Below, in pieces: positions 25,808 to 34,325 of a stretch of DNA of 64,000 nt. The notes beneath the pieces were generated by a model. The model saw only the letters and a program-made list of their open reading frames with translations. It had not been told where the DNA came from and did not search any database. The stretch covers positions 1,540,001 to 1,604,000 of the forward strand of contig CP007051.1 of the NCBI GenBank assembly GCA_000517565.1. The letters run 5' to 3'. The stretch comes from Desulfurella acetivorans A63. Lineage in GTDB: Bacteria; Campylobacterota_A; Desulfurellia; Desulfurellales; Desulfurellaceae. The position numbers were made by a program, and so were the translations under genes. Numbering within the stretch: the stretch's first letter is position 1; each line of letters starts with the position of its first letter.

Positions 25808-26904
25808 AATTTTTGATTATAATAACGGTTATTTTGTATAGTGTAAACTCTTACGCAGCTGAAGTTAGAATTGGTTATATAACAAATGTTAGAGGTGTAA
25901 GGCAAAATCAACTTGTTGGATACGGTCTTGTAGTAGGACTTGCTGGAACAGGTGATGGAACAAACGCAAAGTTTACAATACAATCCGTTATTAATATGCT
26001 AAAGCGTTTTGATGTAAATTTACCACCAGCTTTAACAGCAAGTCTACAAACAAAAAATATTGCAGCGGTAATGGTAACAGCTAATCTTCCACCATTTATT
26101 AAAGAAGGTTCACGTATAAATGTAAATGTAGCTTCGATTGGAGATGCCAAAAGCTTACAAGGTGGCACACTTCTTATGACTCCATTGGTTGGAGCAAATG
26201 GTAAAGTTTATGCTGTAGCTCAAGGCCCATTATCTATTGGTGGTTTTAGTTTTGGAACAGCGGGGGGCAACGTAAGGCAAAATTTCCCTACAACAGCTAT
26301 TATACCAGATGGAGCCATAGTAGAAAGACAGGTTGAAGTCGATTTATCCGGGATGGATAAATTGTATTTTGATTTGAATCATCCGGACTTCACAATGGCA
26401 AATCGAATACAGCAGGCAATTAATTCCCACTTTAAACAATATATTGCTCATGCAAATGATTCTGGAAGTGTTGTTGTTGATGTTCCTGATTTATATAAAG
26501 GCGATATAGTAGGTTTCGTATCAGCAATAAACCAATTAACAATTCAAAATGAAGTAAAACCAAAAGTAGTTATAGACGAAAGAACAGGTACAGTTGTTAT
26601 TGGTGGTAATGTAACAGTTAATCCGGTAAGTGTGTCACATGGCAATCTAACCGTAACAATAAGCCCAAACAGGCAAGTTTCACAGCCTCCACCACTTTCA
26701 GCCGGTCAAACAACTGTTACACAAAATCCAACAATTACGGTTAATCAAGAACAAAGCCATTTCTTAAATTTTTACAAAGGCGCAACAGTAAAAGACCTCG
26801 TTAATGCTTTAAATAAAGCTGGCGCTACGCCAAATGACATTATTGCTATACTAGAAGCATTAAAACAAGCAGGTAGCCTGAATGCATCACTTGAGGTAAT
26901 GTAG
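25768..26904 (+). CDS. flgI: flagellar P-ring protein FlgI
   Basis: About 375 residues with a signal peptide (FLKFLIIITVILYSVNSYA) and the FlgI core VRIGYITNVRGVRQNQLVGYGLVVGL, AVMVTANLPPFIKEGSRINVNVASIGDAKSLQGGTL-type segments and a C-terminal VKDLVNALNKAGATPNDIIAILEALKQAG. It builds the periplasmic P-ring. The start may be ATG 25768 or ATG 25783; neither has a clear ribosome site, and the second gives a simpler signal peptide. The coding region overlaps flgH by 25-40 bp. Confidence 0.92.
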   Translation: MACKTMATHKTFLKFLIIITVILYSVNSYAAEVRIGYITNVRGVRQNQLVGYGLVVGLAGTGDGTNAKFTIQSVINMLKRFDVNLPPALTASLQTKNIAAVMVTANLPPFIKEGSRINVNVASIGDAKSLQGGTLLMTPLVGANGKVYAVAQGPLSIGGFSFGTAGGNVRQNFPTTAIIPDGAIVERQVEVDLSGMDKLYFDLNHPDFTMANRIQQAINSHFKQYIAHANDSGSVVVDVPDLYKGDIVGFVSAINQLTIQNEVKPKVVIDERTGTVVIGGNVTVNPVSVSHGNLTVTISPNRQVSQPPPLSAGQTTVTQNPTITVNQEQSHFLNFYKGATVKDLVNALNKAGATPNDIIAILEALKQAGSLNASLEVM

Positions 26905-27624
26905 ATGAATGTTGAAAGTATTGGAACAATAAACCAAAACAATAATCATAATTTAGAAAAATTAAAACAATTATCAAAAGATTTTGAGGCAATCTTTATT
27001 GAAATGATGTTGAAAACTATGAAAATAGGAGAAGATAGCACACTTGGCAATTCGGCTGAAAATAGTATTTATAGGTCTATGTATCAAAATGCTTTGGCAA
27101 ATAAACTTGCCGATACAAGTAGTTTTGGAATTGCAAATCTAATTTTCAACTCTTTAAAAAAAGCTATTGAAGAGACAAAATCTCCTAAAATTCAACAACC
27201 AATACCTCTTAATCAAAATAACTATATTCCTTTTAAAATAAACCTACCAAAAGACATTAAAGAAATTGTAAAACAGGCTTCTTTAATGTTTAAAGTACCA
27301 GAAAAGTTAATACTAAGTGTTATCAAAGCAGAATCAAACTTTAACCCAAAAGCAGTTTCTCCAAAAGGTGCAGCAGGATTGATGCAACTTATGCCCCAAA
27401 CTGCTCAAAGTCTTGGTGTAACAAATCTATTTGATCCAATACAAAATATTATGGCTGGTACTAAGTACTTAAGTGATTTGATCGCAAATTTAAAGAGCAT
27501 TCCACTTGCTTTGGCAGCATATAACGCAGGTATTGGCAATGTTAAAAAATTTAACGGAATACCTCCATTTAAAGAAACTGTTCAATATGTTCAAAAGGTA
27601 ATTTCTTACTATGAAAAAGCTTAA
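26905..27624 (+). CDS. flgJ: FlgJ-type rod-binding protein fused to a lytic transglycosylase domain
   Basis: A 239-residue two-domain protein. Residues 15-85 are the FlgJ rod-binding domain (LSKDFEAIFIEMMLKTMKIG, YRSMYQNALANKLADTSSFGIANLIF). Residues about 120-239 are a soluble lytic transglycosylase (SLT) domain with the catalytic Glu in IKAESNFNPKAVSPKGAAGLMQLMP and a C-terminal ALAAYNAGIGNVKK. The E. coli FlgJ enzyme domain is instead a glucosaminidase. It probably caps the growing rod and opens the murein layer. It starts immediately after the flgI stop. Confidence 0.88.
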   Translation: MNVESIGTINQNNNHNLEKLKQLSKDFEAIFIEMMLKTMKIGEDSTLGNSAENSIYRSMYQNALANKLADTSSFGIANLIFNSLKKAIEETKSPKIQQPIPLNQNNYIPFKINLPKDIKEIVKQASLMFKVPEKLILSVIKAESNFNPKAVSPKGAAGLMQLMPQTAQSLGVTNLFDPIQNIMAGTKYLSDLIANLKSIPLALAAYNAGIGNVKKFNGIPPFKETVQYVQKVISYYEKA

Positions 27625-27647
27625 ATTTTTATGCTATCATCCGATAT
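27622..27647 (+). promoter_or_regulatory. sigma28 (FliA)-like promoter for flgM
   Basis: TAAA (27622-27625), 15 bp, then CCGATAT (27641-27647). This fits the TAAA-N15-GCCGATAA type with one base less in the spacer. It overlaps the flgJ stop and precedes AGGAGGTG and the flgM ATG at 27668. flgM is a classic FliA target. Confidence 0.55.
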
Positions 27648-27667
27648 TTAGACTAAGGAGGTGAAAA

Positions 27668-27958
27668 ATGAAAATCATAGATGTGCTTGGTTCAAATATA
27701 GAGGCTCTAACAAACCAGAACAAAATTCAAAAAAATAAAATTCAACAAAATAACCAAATTGATAGCGATAAAAGAAGTGTATCGCAAGATAGCATCGATA
27801 TTTCGCAAGTAGCAAAAGTTTTAGCAAACATATCAAATATTGAAACAAACCATCAAAAACGCCTTGAAGCAGTTCAAAAAGCTTATGAAAATGGCACATA
27901 TAAACCAAACCTTACTGAACTAGCAAAAAACATACTTGAGGAATTAAAAAATGGATAA
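27668..27958 (+). CDS. flgM: anti-sigma28 factor FlgM
   Basis: A 96-residue protein with the disordered Asn/Gln/Lys-rich N-terminal half and the sigma28-binding C-terminal half: DSIDISQVAKVLANI and EAVQKAYENGTYKPNLTELAKNILEEL. FlgM holds FliA inactive until the hook is finished, then is exported. It overlaps flgN by 8 bp and lies before the late genes flgK and flgL, the usual place. Confidence 0.88.
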   Translation: MKIIDVLGSNIEALTNQNKIQKNKIQQNNQIDSDKRSVSQDSIDISQVAKVLANISNIETNHQKRLEAVQKAYENGTYKPNLTELAKNILEELKNG

Positions 27959-28355
27959 ACAAATTGAGTTATGCATTAATACTATAGTAACTAGCTATGA
28001 ACGTTTAATAGAGATTTCACGCAAAGAAAGGGCTTGCCTTATTACAGTTGATACAGATGGAATTTTGTCAATTCTTCAAGAAAAAGAAACTTATCTAAAT
28101 ATTATAAATACAAATCTCAATAAACTAAAAGAATTAGGCGTTTCAAAAGCTATTATATCAAAATATGAAAGCAAAATTATTGAAATTTCAAGTAAATTTC
28201 TTTACGAAAATAGCATAAATGAGAAAATTGCAAAACAACATTTAGCTTTTTCAACTTCCATGCTAAATTTGTATGCAAGCTTCATGCAATTGAATCAAAC
28301 ATATAATAACAAAGCTTATATACCATACAAATCAAATTTTACAAGGACTATATAA
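27951..28355 (+). CDS. flgN: FlgN-like flagellar chaperone
   Basis: A 134-residue, mainly helical protein (YERLIEISRKERACLITVDTDGILSILQEKETYLNII) with the FlgN size and charge pattern. FlgN proteins chaperone the hook-junction proteins FlgK and FlgL, which are encoded next, so position supports the call; sequence similarity in this family is weak. The start overlaps the flgM stop. Confidence 0.7.
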   Translation: MDKQIELCINTIVTSYERLIEISRKERACLITVDTDGILSILQEKETYLNIINTNLNKLKELGVSKAIISKYESKIIEISSKFLYENSINEKIAKQHLAFSTSMLNLYASFMQLNQTYNNKAYIPYKSNFTRTI

Positions 28356-28357
28356 AG

Positions 28358-30106
28358 ATGCCTTCTATTTTTGACGGTCTCTACATTGGAGTAAGTGGAC
28401 TTAATGTCTCACAAAATGCGCTAAATATAACAGGTAATAATATGGCAAATGCCAATACGCCAGGATATACTAGAGAATCACCAAATATAGTTGAAAAATA
28501 CCCTCAAATAACTCAAATTGGTGCTTTTGGTTTAGGGGCACAGATTAATTCAATTACATCTGCAAGAAACCAGCTTTTAGACAATACGCTAAATCAACAA
28601 TTAAATTTACAATCCTACTATCAAACATTAAATGACCAACTTACGCAAGTGCAAAATTTATTCAATGAACAAAACAATACCGGTTTAAATACAGCTCTAA
28701 ATAATTTTTTTAATTCTTGGCAATCACTTTCTTCAAACCCAGATCTGGCGACAGCACGCCAGCAAGTTATCCAAAGCGGTTTGACACTTTCTCAAACTAT
28801 TCAATCAACATATAATTCACTACAGCAATTGCAAAATAACCTTTACTCACAAATGACATCACATGTAAATCAAATTAATACTTTAGCTAAAAATATAGCA
28901 AATATAAACTACGAAATAAAACTAGCCACTCTTGCACCAAATCAAACTGCAAATACACTTATAGATCAAAGAAATCAGTTAATTCAGCAACTCCAAAAGA
29001 TTGCAAATGTAAATGTATTTAACACATATGCTCCATCTCAGCAAAACCAAACCCTCTCAACTTCTCAAGAAGATCTTACAATATTAATTGGCGGTTTACC
29101 GCTTGTATCTGGAACCACTTATAATAAACTTATAACGAAAACCACTAATGGTCAAAATAACAATGTTTTTTTTCAAGATGCAATTGGAAACCTCACAGAT
29201 ATAACAAACCAGATATCCCAAGGAAGCCTTGGGGCTGTTATACAATTGGCTTCAAAAAAGCTTCCAGATTATATGAATAGTCTAAATACCCTTTCAAACT
29301 CTATTATAAACCAAGTAAATATTCTACACTCAGGTGGAAGCGGATTAAGTGCATATACACAAACGCAAAGTACATACGAGCTTAATAGTGCATCAAATTC
29401 AATTACCGAATCAGAAGAAGCGGGGGTAAATCTACCTCTAAAGAGTGGGACATTAAGTGTAAATGTCTATGATTCGAATAATAATCTTGTAAATACAGTT
29501 TCTATACCAATAACTTCAAATGATAGTTTTGATAATATAAGCAAAAACTTTAATAATATTCTTGGTCAATATGGCATTTCGATGAGTTTATCTGGTATAA
29601 ATCAAGGCTATGTACAAATTATATCTAACAATGGATATACGTTTTCATTTGCTGGCGATACTTCTAACTTTTTAGCTGCTGTCGGTATAAATACATTTTT
29701 TACTGGCACAAACGCTTCAAATATAAGCGTTAATCCGATAATTGTAAATGATCAAAGCAAAATTGCTGCAGGCAAATCTATGTTGCCTGGTGATAACTCA
29801 AATGCTTTGGCTATAGCAAACTTACAAACGCAAAACGTAATGATTTCAAACACGCAAACAATAAACCAATACTACAATGCATTTTTAGGCAAAATTGGCT
29901 CTGATGTCCAGGCAAACCAAAACCTTTTAAGTGCCCAAAACGCTCTTGTTACACAAACACAAAACTTAGTATCATCTCAAGAAGGCGTATCATTAGATGA
30001 AGAAGCTGCAAATCTAATTAAATACCAGATGGCTTATCAAGCATCTGCACGATTTATAAGTGTAATTGAACAAGTAACGCAATCTTTAATCAATATGGTG
30101 CAGTAG
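28358..30106 (+). CDS. flgK: flagellar hook-associated protein 1
   Basis: A 582-residue protein with the FlgK N-terminus (IFDGLYIGVSGLNVSQNALNITGNNMANANTPGYTRE) and C-terminus (SLDEEAANLIKYQMAYQASARFISVIEQVTQSLINM), the two coiled-coil ends that pack in the hook-filament junction. The middle contains LIDQRNQLIQQLQKIANVNV and variable surface domains rich in Asn and Ser. It is separated from flgN by 2 bp and from flgL by 9 bp. Confidence 0.93.
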   Translation: MPSIFDGLYIGVSGLNVSQNALNITGNNMANANTPGYTRESPNIVEKYPQITQIGAFGLGAQINSITSARNQLLDNTLNQQLNLQSYYQTLNDQLTQVQNLFNEQNNTGLNTALNNFFNSWQSLSSNPDLATARQQVIQSGLTLSQTIQSTYNSLQQLQNNLYSQMTSHVNQINTLAKNIANINYEIKLATLAPNQTANTLIDQRNQLIQQLQKIANVNVFNTYAPSQQNQTLSTSQEDLTILIGGLPLVSGTTYNKLITKTTNGQNNNVFFQDAIGNLTDITNQISQGSLGAVIQLASKKLPDYMNSLNTLSNSIINQVNILHSGGSGLSAYTQTQSTYELNSASNSITESEEAGVNLPLKSGTLSVNVYDSNNNLVNTVSIPITSNDSFDNISKNFNNILGQYGISMSLSGINQGYVQIISNNGYTFSFAGDTSNFLAAVGINTFFTGTNASNISVNPIIVNDQSKIAAGKSMLPGDNSNALAIANLQTQNVMISNTQTINQYYNAFLGKIGSDVQANQNLLSAQNALVTQTQNLVSSQEGVSLDEEAANLIKYQMAYQASARFISVIEQVTQSLINMVQ

Positions 30107-30115
30107 GAGTGTGTT

Positions 30116-32485
30116 ATGAGAATAACACAAGATATGCTATATAGCAACTTTTTATCAAATATAAACAATATAAACACTCAACTGTATAACACACAAACTC
30201 AAATGGCCACTGGGAAAAGTGTCAATAACCTATCAGATAACCCAATAGCACTTTCGCAAATTTTAACTATAAGCGATATACAAACACGGTTTGATCAATA
30301 TAAATCGAATATAAATTATGCAAACTCTTTACTTTCAGCTCAAGATACTGCAACACAAAATATCAGCCAGCTTTTGCAAAATTCTGGTTCTTTAATTATT
30401 CAAGCTGCAAATGCTACAAACGACATAGCAAGTAATACTGCTATCGCCCAACAACTCCAGGCAGTAGAAGCAGAAATTAAAAACAGTGCAAATACAATGT
30501 TTGGTGGTAACTATTTATTTAGCGGATTTTTGACAAATACAGCACCCGTGCAAAATATTACGCAACAGGCGGCGATTATAAATAATCCTTCAAACAATGC
30601 TTTTCAGATTACTACTTCAAAAAACTTTGGAGATTTAAATCAGTTTCAAAGTGGTACTTATACAGTTAATATTACTTCAGGAAAACTCTCAATTACAGAT
30701 AGTAATGGCAATGTAATATCAATAAGCTCAGACGGCATTGATAGATCAAGCGCAGGCGGCGATGTTCTATCAAATTCTGCAGACATCACAAACCTTTTAC
30801 AAACTGGAGGTTGGTTTAATACAGGCAGGGGAATAAAAATTTATATACCAAAAGGCGCAAGTGGAAGTTTTACCTTTTCTTATTCTCCAGGTGGAAACAA
30901 TGTCTACGTGGGAGATAACAACAATCTAGCTATAGCTTACTCTGACGGTTTAAATACACCAATAACCATTAATGCAAAAGACATGCTCTATATGCAGCAT
31001 CAAACCCTTCAATCAAACAACTTGCTGCTAAACTCTTCAAATGACCCTGCAACTGCTCAAACAAAACTTGTAGATTTGCACTTGGCAAACGCTTTATCAA
31101 ATGTAGCCCTGCAAACTGGACAAAGGATAGTGCTAACAGGAATAGATCACAACGGTAATATTGTTTCTGGTCCAGCTTTTGTTGTAACTTCTAGTGCAAC
31201 TGTATCTCAACTATTAAACTACATAACACACCTTAGTACTAAAGAAGTTTTGCAAAACAATACAATTTTGACACTTCCAAATGGCACCATTGCAAATAGC
31301 TCTACAACAATTGGCGCACTTACACATGGCAGTGCAGTAGTTGTTAGAGGTTTTTCGCATGAAGGACAAATTGTAAGCATCACTTTTTCTACTAATACTA
31401 CAATTTCGAGCGTGCTTGCAAGTATTGGGAGAATTTTTAATGCAACAGCTACCATAAACCATGGTATAATACAAATTGCTGAAAATAAAGTAGGCTCAAG
31501 CGTATTAAATATAGCAATACAAACTAAATCAAACTCAATACCAGTATTTGGTCTGTTTAACTCAATAAGCCATGGCATTTCAAATGCATTTTTGGGCACA
31601 GTATCTGCAAGTATCCAACACGGCAAAATTGTAATACAAGATCTAAGAGGTGGGACAAGTAAACTTAATTTATCCATTAATGTTGTCAGCTCAGCTAATA
31701 TATTTGGTGTATTTAACACTATACAGCAAGGCGGTGGTATAGATGTATTTGATGCATTTGACAATGCCCAGGCTGCAATACTTGGGCAAAGTGTAAATCA
31801 AATCTCAAAAGCAACAGGCTTTAGTGCGGGATCTACACTTATGCCAACTATTTCTGGCTATTATACAGGTAATAATTCTCAAAATTGGACATTTAGCGTA
31901 TCTGGTAGCTCAAGTGATATTACAGCTTCCCATACAATTACAATTATGGATTCAAAAAACCAAAATATCGGCAAAATTACAATGGGTGTTGCAAGTGGGA
32001 TATTTAAAATAACCGTTTTAGACTCAAAAAATAATGCAATTGCTTCTTATGCAACAGCTGCAAATTCAAATGATGCTATTGCAAGCTTTTTAAATACTAC
32101 ACAAATTCAGTTACCAGATGGACTAAATTTAACTTTAGCACCACAAAAAATAAATGGCACCTATGTAACCCCTTTATTAAAAAATGGCGATTCGTTTTCT
32201 ATTAAACTTACAAACATGCTTCAACAATCAATAACTAATATTCAAGATTCTCTATCTCAAGTAGATGCAAATCGGTCGGTTATTGGTGCCTATGAGCAGC
32301 GTATGCAACTTGCGCAAAAGCGCATTGATAATACTTCTTTATCTAATGCTCAAACATTATCCAACCTACAAGATGCAAACTATGCAAAAATAATTAGTGA
32401 TTATCAAAGAGAAATTACGATTATGCAGGCTTTATTACAAAGTTTTGCTAAAATTAACCAATTAAGTTTGTTTAATTATCTCTAA
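30116..32485 (+). CDS. flgL: flagellar hook-associated protein 3, unusually long
   Basis: A 789-residue FlgL; the E. coli protein has about 317. The N-terminal D0/D1 helix MRITQDMLYSNFLSNINNINTQLYNTQTQMATGK-type segment and LSDNPIALSQILTIS are typical, and so is the C-terminal helix SNLQDANYAKIISDYQREITIMQALLQ. The extra length (about residues 200-680) is a Ser/Thr/Asn-rich beta insertion with internal repeats: a module around 440-485 (INHGIIQIAENKVGSSVLNIAIQ, VFGLFNSI) recurs around 495-545 (IQHGKIVIQDLRGGTSKLNLSIN, IFGVFNTI). Last gene of the flagellar operon. Confidence 0.9.
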   Translation: MRITQDMLYSNFLSNINNINTQLYNTQTQMATGKSVNNLSDNPIALSQILTISDIQTRFDQYKSNINYANSLLSAQDTATQNISQLLQNSGSLIIQAANATNDIASNTAIAQQLQAVEAEIKNSANTMFGGNYLFSGFLTNTAPVQNITQQAAIINNPSNNAFQITTSKNFGDLNQFQSGTYTVNITSGKLSITDSNGNVISISSDGIDRSSAGGDVLSNSADITNLLQTGGWFNTGRGIKIYIPKGASGSFTFSYSPGGNNVYVGDNNNLAIAYSDGLNTPITINAKDMLYMQHQTLQSNNLLLNSSNDPATAQTKLVDLHLANALSNVALQTGQRIVLTGIDHNGNIVSGPAFVVTSSATVSQLLNYITHLSTKEVLQNNTILTLPNGTIANSSTTIGALTHGSAVVVRGFSHEGQIVSITFSTNTTISSVLASIGRIFNATATINHGIIQIAENKVGSSVLNIAIQTKSNSIPVFGLFNSISHGISNAFLGTVSASIQHGKIVIQDLRGGTSKLNLSINVVSSANIFGVFNTIQQGGGIDVFDAFDNAQAAILGQSVNQISKATGFSAGSTLMPTISGYYTGNNSQNWTFSVSGSSSDITASHTITIMDSKNQNIGKITMGVASGIFKITVLDSKNNAIASYATAANSNDAIASFLNTTQIQLPDGLNLTLAPQKINGTYVTPLLKNGDSFSIKLTNMLQQSITNIQDSLSQVDANRSVIGAYEQRMQLAQKRIDNTSLSNAQTLSNLQDANYAKIISDYQREITIMQALLQSFAKINQLSLFNYL

Positions 32486-32489
32486 AAAG

Positions 32490-33350
32490 TTAGGCTACTT
32501 GAAAATAACCATCAATACCTAATTTGTAGGCATAATCAAGTATATTGTTCCATTGAGAATTATTTAGTTTTTTTGATAGTTCTGGATATAAAGAAGCTTT
32601 GTATGCAGGAAAATACTGCCTCATTAAAGAAATTGTGGGTTTGTCTATATTGTCTACAATCCAATCCAAAACTTTTTTTGAATTTTCGATATTATTTGGC
32701 AAAACTAAATGTCTTATAATTAATCCTTTTACAGCCAAATTGTTTTTTAATATTAAAGGACCTTTTGTTTCTTGCATTTTTATAATTGCTCTTGTAGCTA
32801 CCTTAAAATAATCAGACACACCAGAATACTTGTAAGATAACTCATCATCTGCATATTTTAAATCAGCTAAATAAATATCAACATAATCGTTTAGATATTC
32901 AATAACTTCCACTTTATCATAAGAGCTTGTATTGTAACAAACTGGTATGTTAAAACCTTTTTGTCTTGCAATTTCAATAGATTTGCAAATCAAATGAACA
33001 AAATGAGAAGGTGTTACCAAATTAATATTGTGAGCTTTTCTATTTTGCAATTCTAAAAAAATATCAGCAAGTGCATATTCATCAATTGTTTTATAAGCGC
33101 TTTTTAACTGACTTATTGGATAATTTTGACAAAACACACAGGCCATATTGCAACCTGCAAAAAACACAGTACCACTACCATAATTTCCGCTAATTGGAGG
33201 TTCTTCGCCAAAATGTAAATTAAAACTCGCTATTTCAATTTTATTGTTTGTTTTACACAAACCAGTTTCTATATTGCGATTTGTCTTACAGTTTCTTGGG
33301 CACAATCTGCAAGAAGTGCCTACAAGTTTTTCAATATCAAGCAAAGCCAA
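32490..33350 (-). CDS. radical SAM protein of the PflA-like COG1313 type
   Basis: A 286-residue protein with an N-terminal cysteine region (CRLCPRNCKTNRNIETGLCKT) and the radical SAM cluster motif CNMACVFC within VFFAGCNMACVFCQNYPIS. The layout matches the uncharacterised glycyl-radical-activase-like proteins (PflX/COG1313). The substrate is unknown and no glycyl radical enzyme is encoded nearby. It overlaps hldD by 14 bp and converges on flgL with 4 bp between the stops. Confidence 0.82.
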   Translation of the reverse strand: MALLDIEKLVGTSCRLCPRNCKTNRNIETGLCKTNNKIEIASFNLHFGEEPPISGNYGSGTVFFAGCNMACVFCQNYPISQLKSAYKTIDEYALADIFLELQNRKAHNINLVTPSHFVHLICKSIEIARQKGFNIPVCYNTSSYDKVEVIEYLNDYVDIYLADLKYADDELSYKYSGVSDYFKVATRAIIKMQETKGPLILKNNLAVKGLIIRHLVLPNNIENSKKVLDWIVDNIDKPTISLMRQYFPAYKASLYPELSKKLNNSQWNNILDYAYKLGIDGYFQVA

Positions 33351-34251
33351 GCCACCTCATGTAATCTTCTATACCAGATTCTATATCGTACTTTGCTACA
33401 AAACCCATTTTACTTGCAGATAAATTCATATCAGCCAATGTTTGGTCCTGATAAAATTGAGTGTAGGGATTTTTTATATATTCTGGTTCTAAGTTTGTTT
33501 TTAAAACTTTATTTAAAACTTCCACAATTTTATTGAAAGTTGTAGGTTTACCAGTGCCCACATTATAAACACCGGATGGTGATTCCATAGCTTGCAAGTT
33601 TGCCTCAACCACATCTTTAACATAAATCTGGTCTCTAAATTGCTCTCCAAATTCAAATATGCGCGGTCTTTTGCCTTCTTTTATTTGCAAAGCTAATTGA
33701 TAAATCATACTTGCTGCTTTGCCTTTAAAAGATTCCCTGGGACCATAAACATTAAAGTATCTCAAACCCACACATTCTAAATCATAATTTTCTGCGTATT
33801 TTCTTGCTATATTTTCCATTATATACTTTGAAAACGCATATGCATTTTTTGGGTCTCTTTGAGAATTTTCACTCATAGGGATAGTACCCTTTCCATAAAC
33901 ACCAGCACTTGATGCATAAATAACTTTGGCTTGAGAATTTATAGCTAACTCTAGTACATTTCTAAAACCTTCAATATTGCTTCTTAGCATCTCTTTATCG
34001 TCTGGATATGTTGTATCAGTATTTGAAGCCTCATGAAAAATATAGTCTGGTTCAAAATCTAAATAATGCTCCCAATCAAAATTTTTAATAGATATATCTG
34101 CGACTACAACATCTCCTTCAAAACCTTCAAGATTTTTGTAGACACCTTTGGAAAAATCATCAACAACTGATATATTATCAGCCATTTTTTGAAGTGCAAG
34201 AGCTAAATTTGATCCAATAAAGCCAGCACCACCTGTAATTAATATATCCAC
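33337..34251 (-). CDS. hldD: NAD(P)-dependent sugar epimerase, probable ADP-heptose 6-epimerase
   Basis: About 304 residues, short-chain dehydrogenase fold: the Rossmann motif ITGGAGFIGSNLA, the YxxxK pair in YAFSKYIMENIA and the HldD-type region YFNVYGPRESFKGKAASMIYQLA, then RDQIYVKDVVEANL and VYNVGTGKPTTF. The last block matches the heptose-epimerase pattern PRE..KG.MAS. The GTG at 34251 is preferred as start because GGAGGG lies 4 nt before it and the Rossmann strand follows directly; an ATG at 34263 overlaps that site. It supplies ADP-L-glycero-D-manno-heptose for LPS, with gmhB at 48 kb. Confidence 0.8.
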   Translation of the reverse strand: MDILITGGAGFIGSNLALALQKMADNISVVDDFSKGVYKNLEGFEGDVVVADISIKNFDWEHYLDFEPDYIFHEASNTDTTYPDDKEMLRSNIEGFRNVLELAINSQAKVIYASSAGVYGKGTIPMSENSQRDPKNAYAFSKYIMENIARKYAENYDLECVGLRYFNVYGPRESFKGKAASMIYQLALQIKEGKRPRIFEFGEQFRDQIYVKDVVEANLQAMESPSGVYNVGTGKPTTFNKIVEVLNKVLKTNLEPEYIKNPYTQFYQDQTLADMNLSASKMGFVAKYDIESGIEDYMRWLGFA

Positions 34252-34263
34252 ACATCCCTCCAT

Positions 34264-34300
34264 AAAAAAAGGGAGAGGTTTATTTTAAAAACCCCTCCCT
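34264..34300 (-). terminator. intrinsic terminator downstream of citrate synthase
   Basis: On the minus strand AGGGAGGGGT and AACCTCTCCC form a roughly 10 bp stem with one G.U pair, an A/T-rich loop, and a run of seven T (34270-34264). It ends the citrate synthase transcript just before hldD. Confidence 0.85.
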
Positions 34301-34325
34301 TGCTAGATTTTCGCTAAACCTTAAA

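Noticed and set aside
31219-31764. Long minus-strand open frame (181 codons, Cys-rich) inside flgL
   Set aside because: flgL is continuous on the plus strand with conserved ends; the opposite frame is open only by composition.
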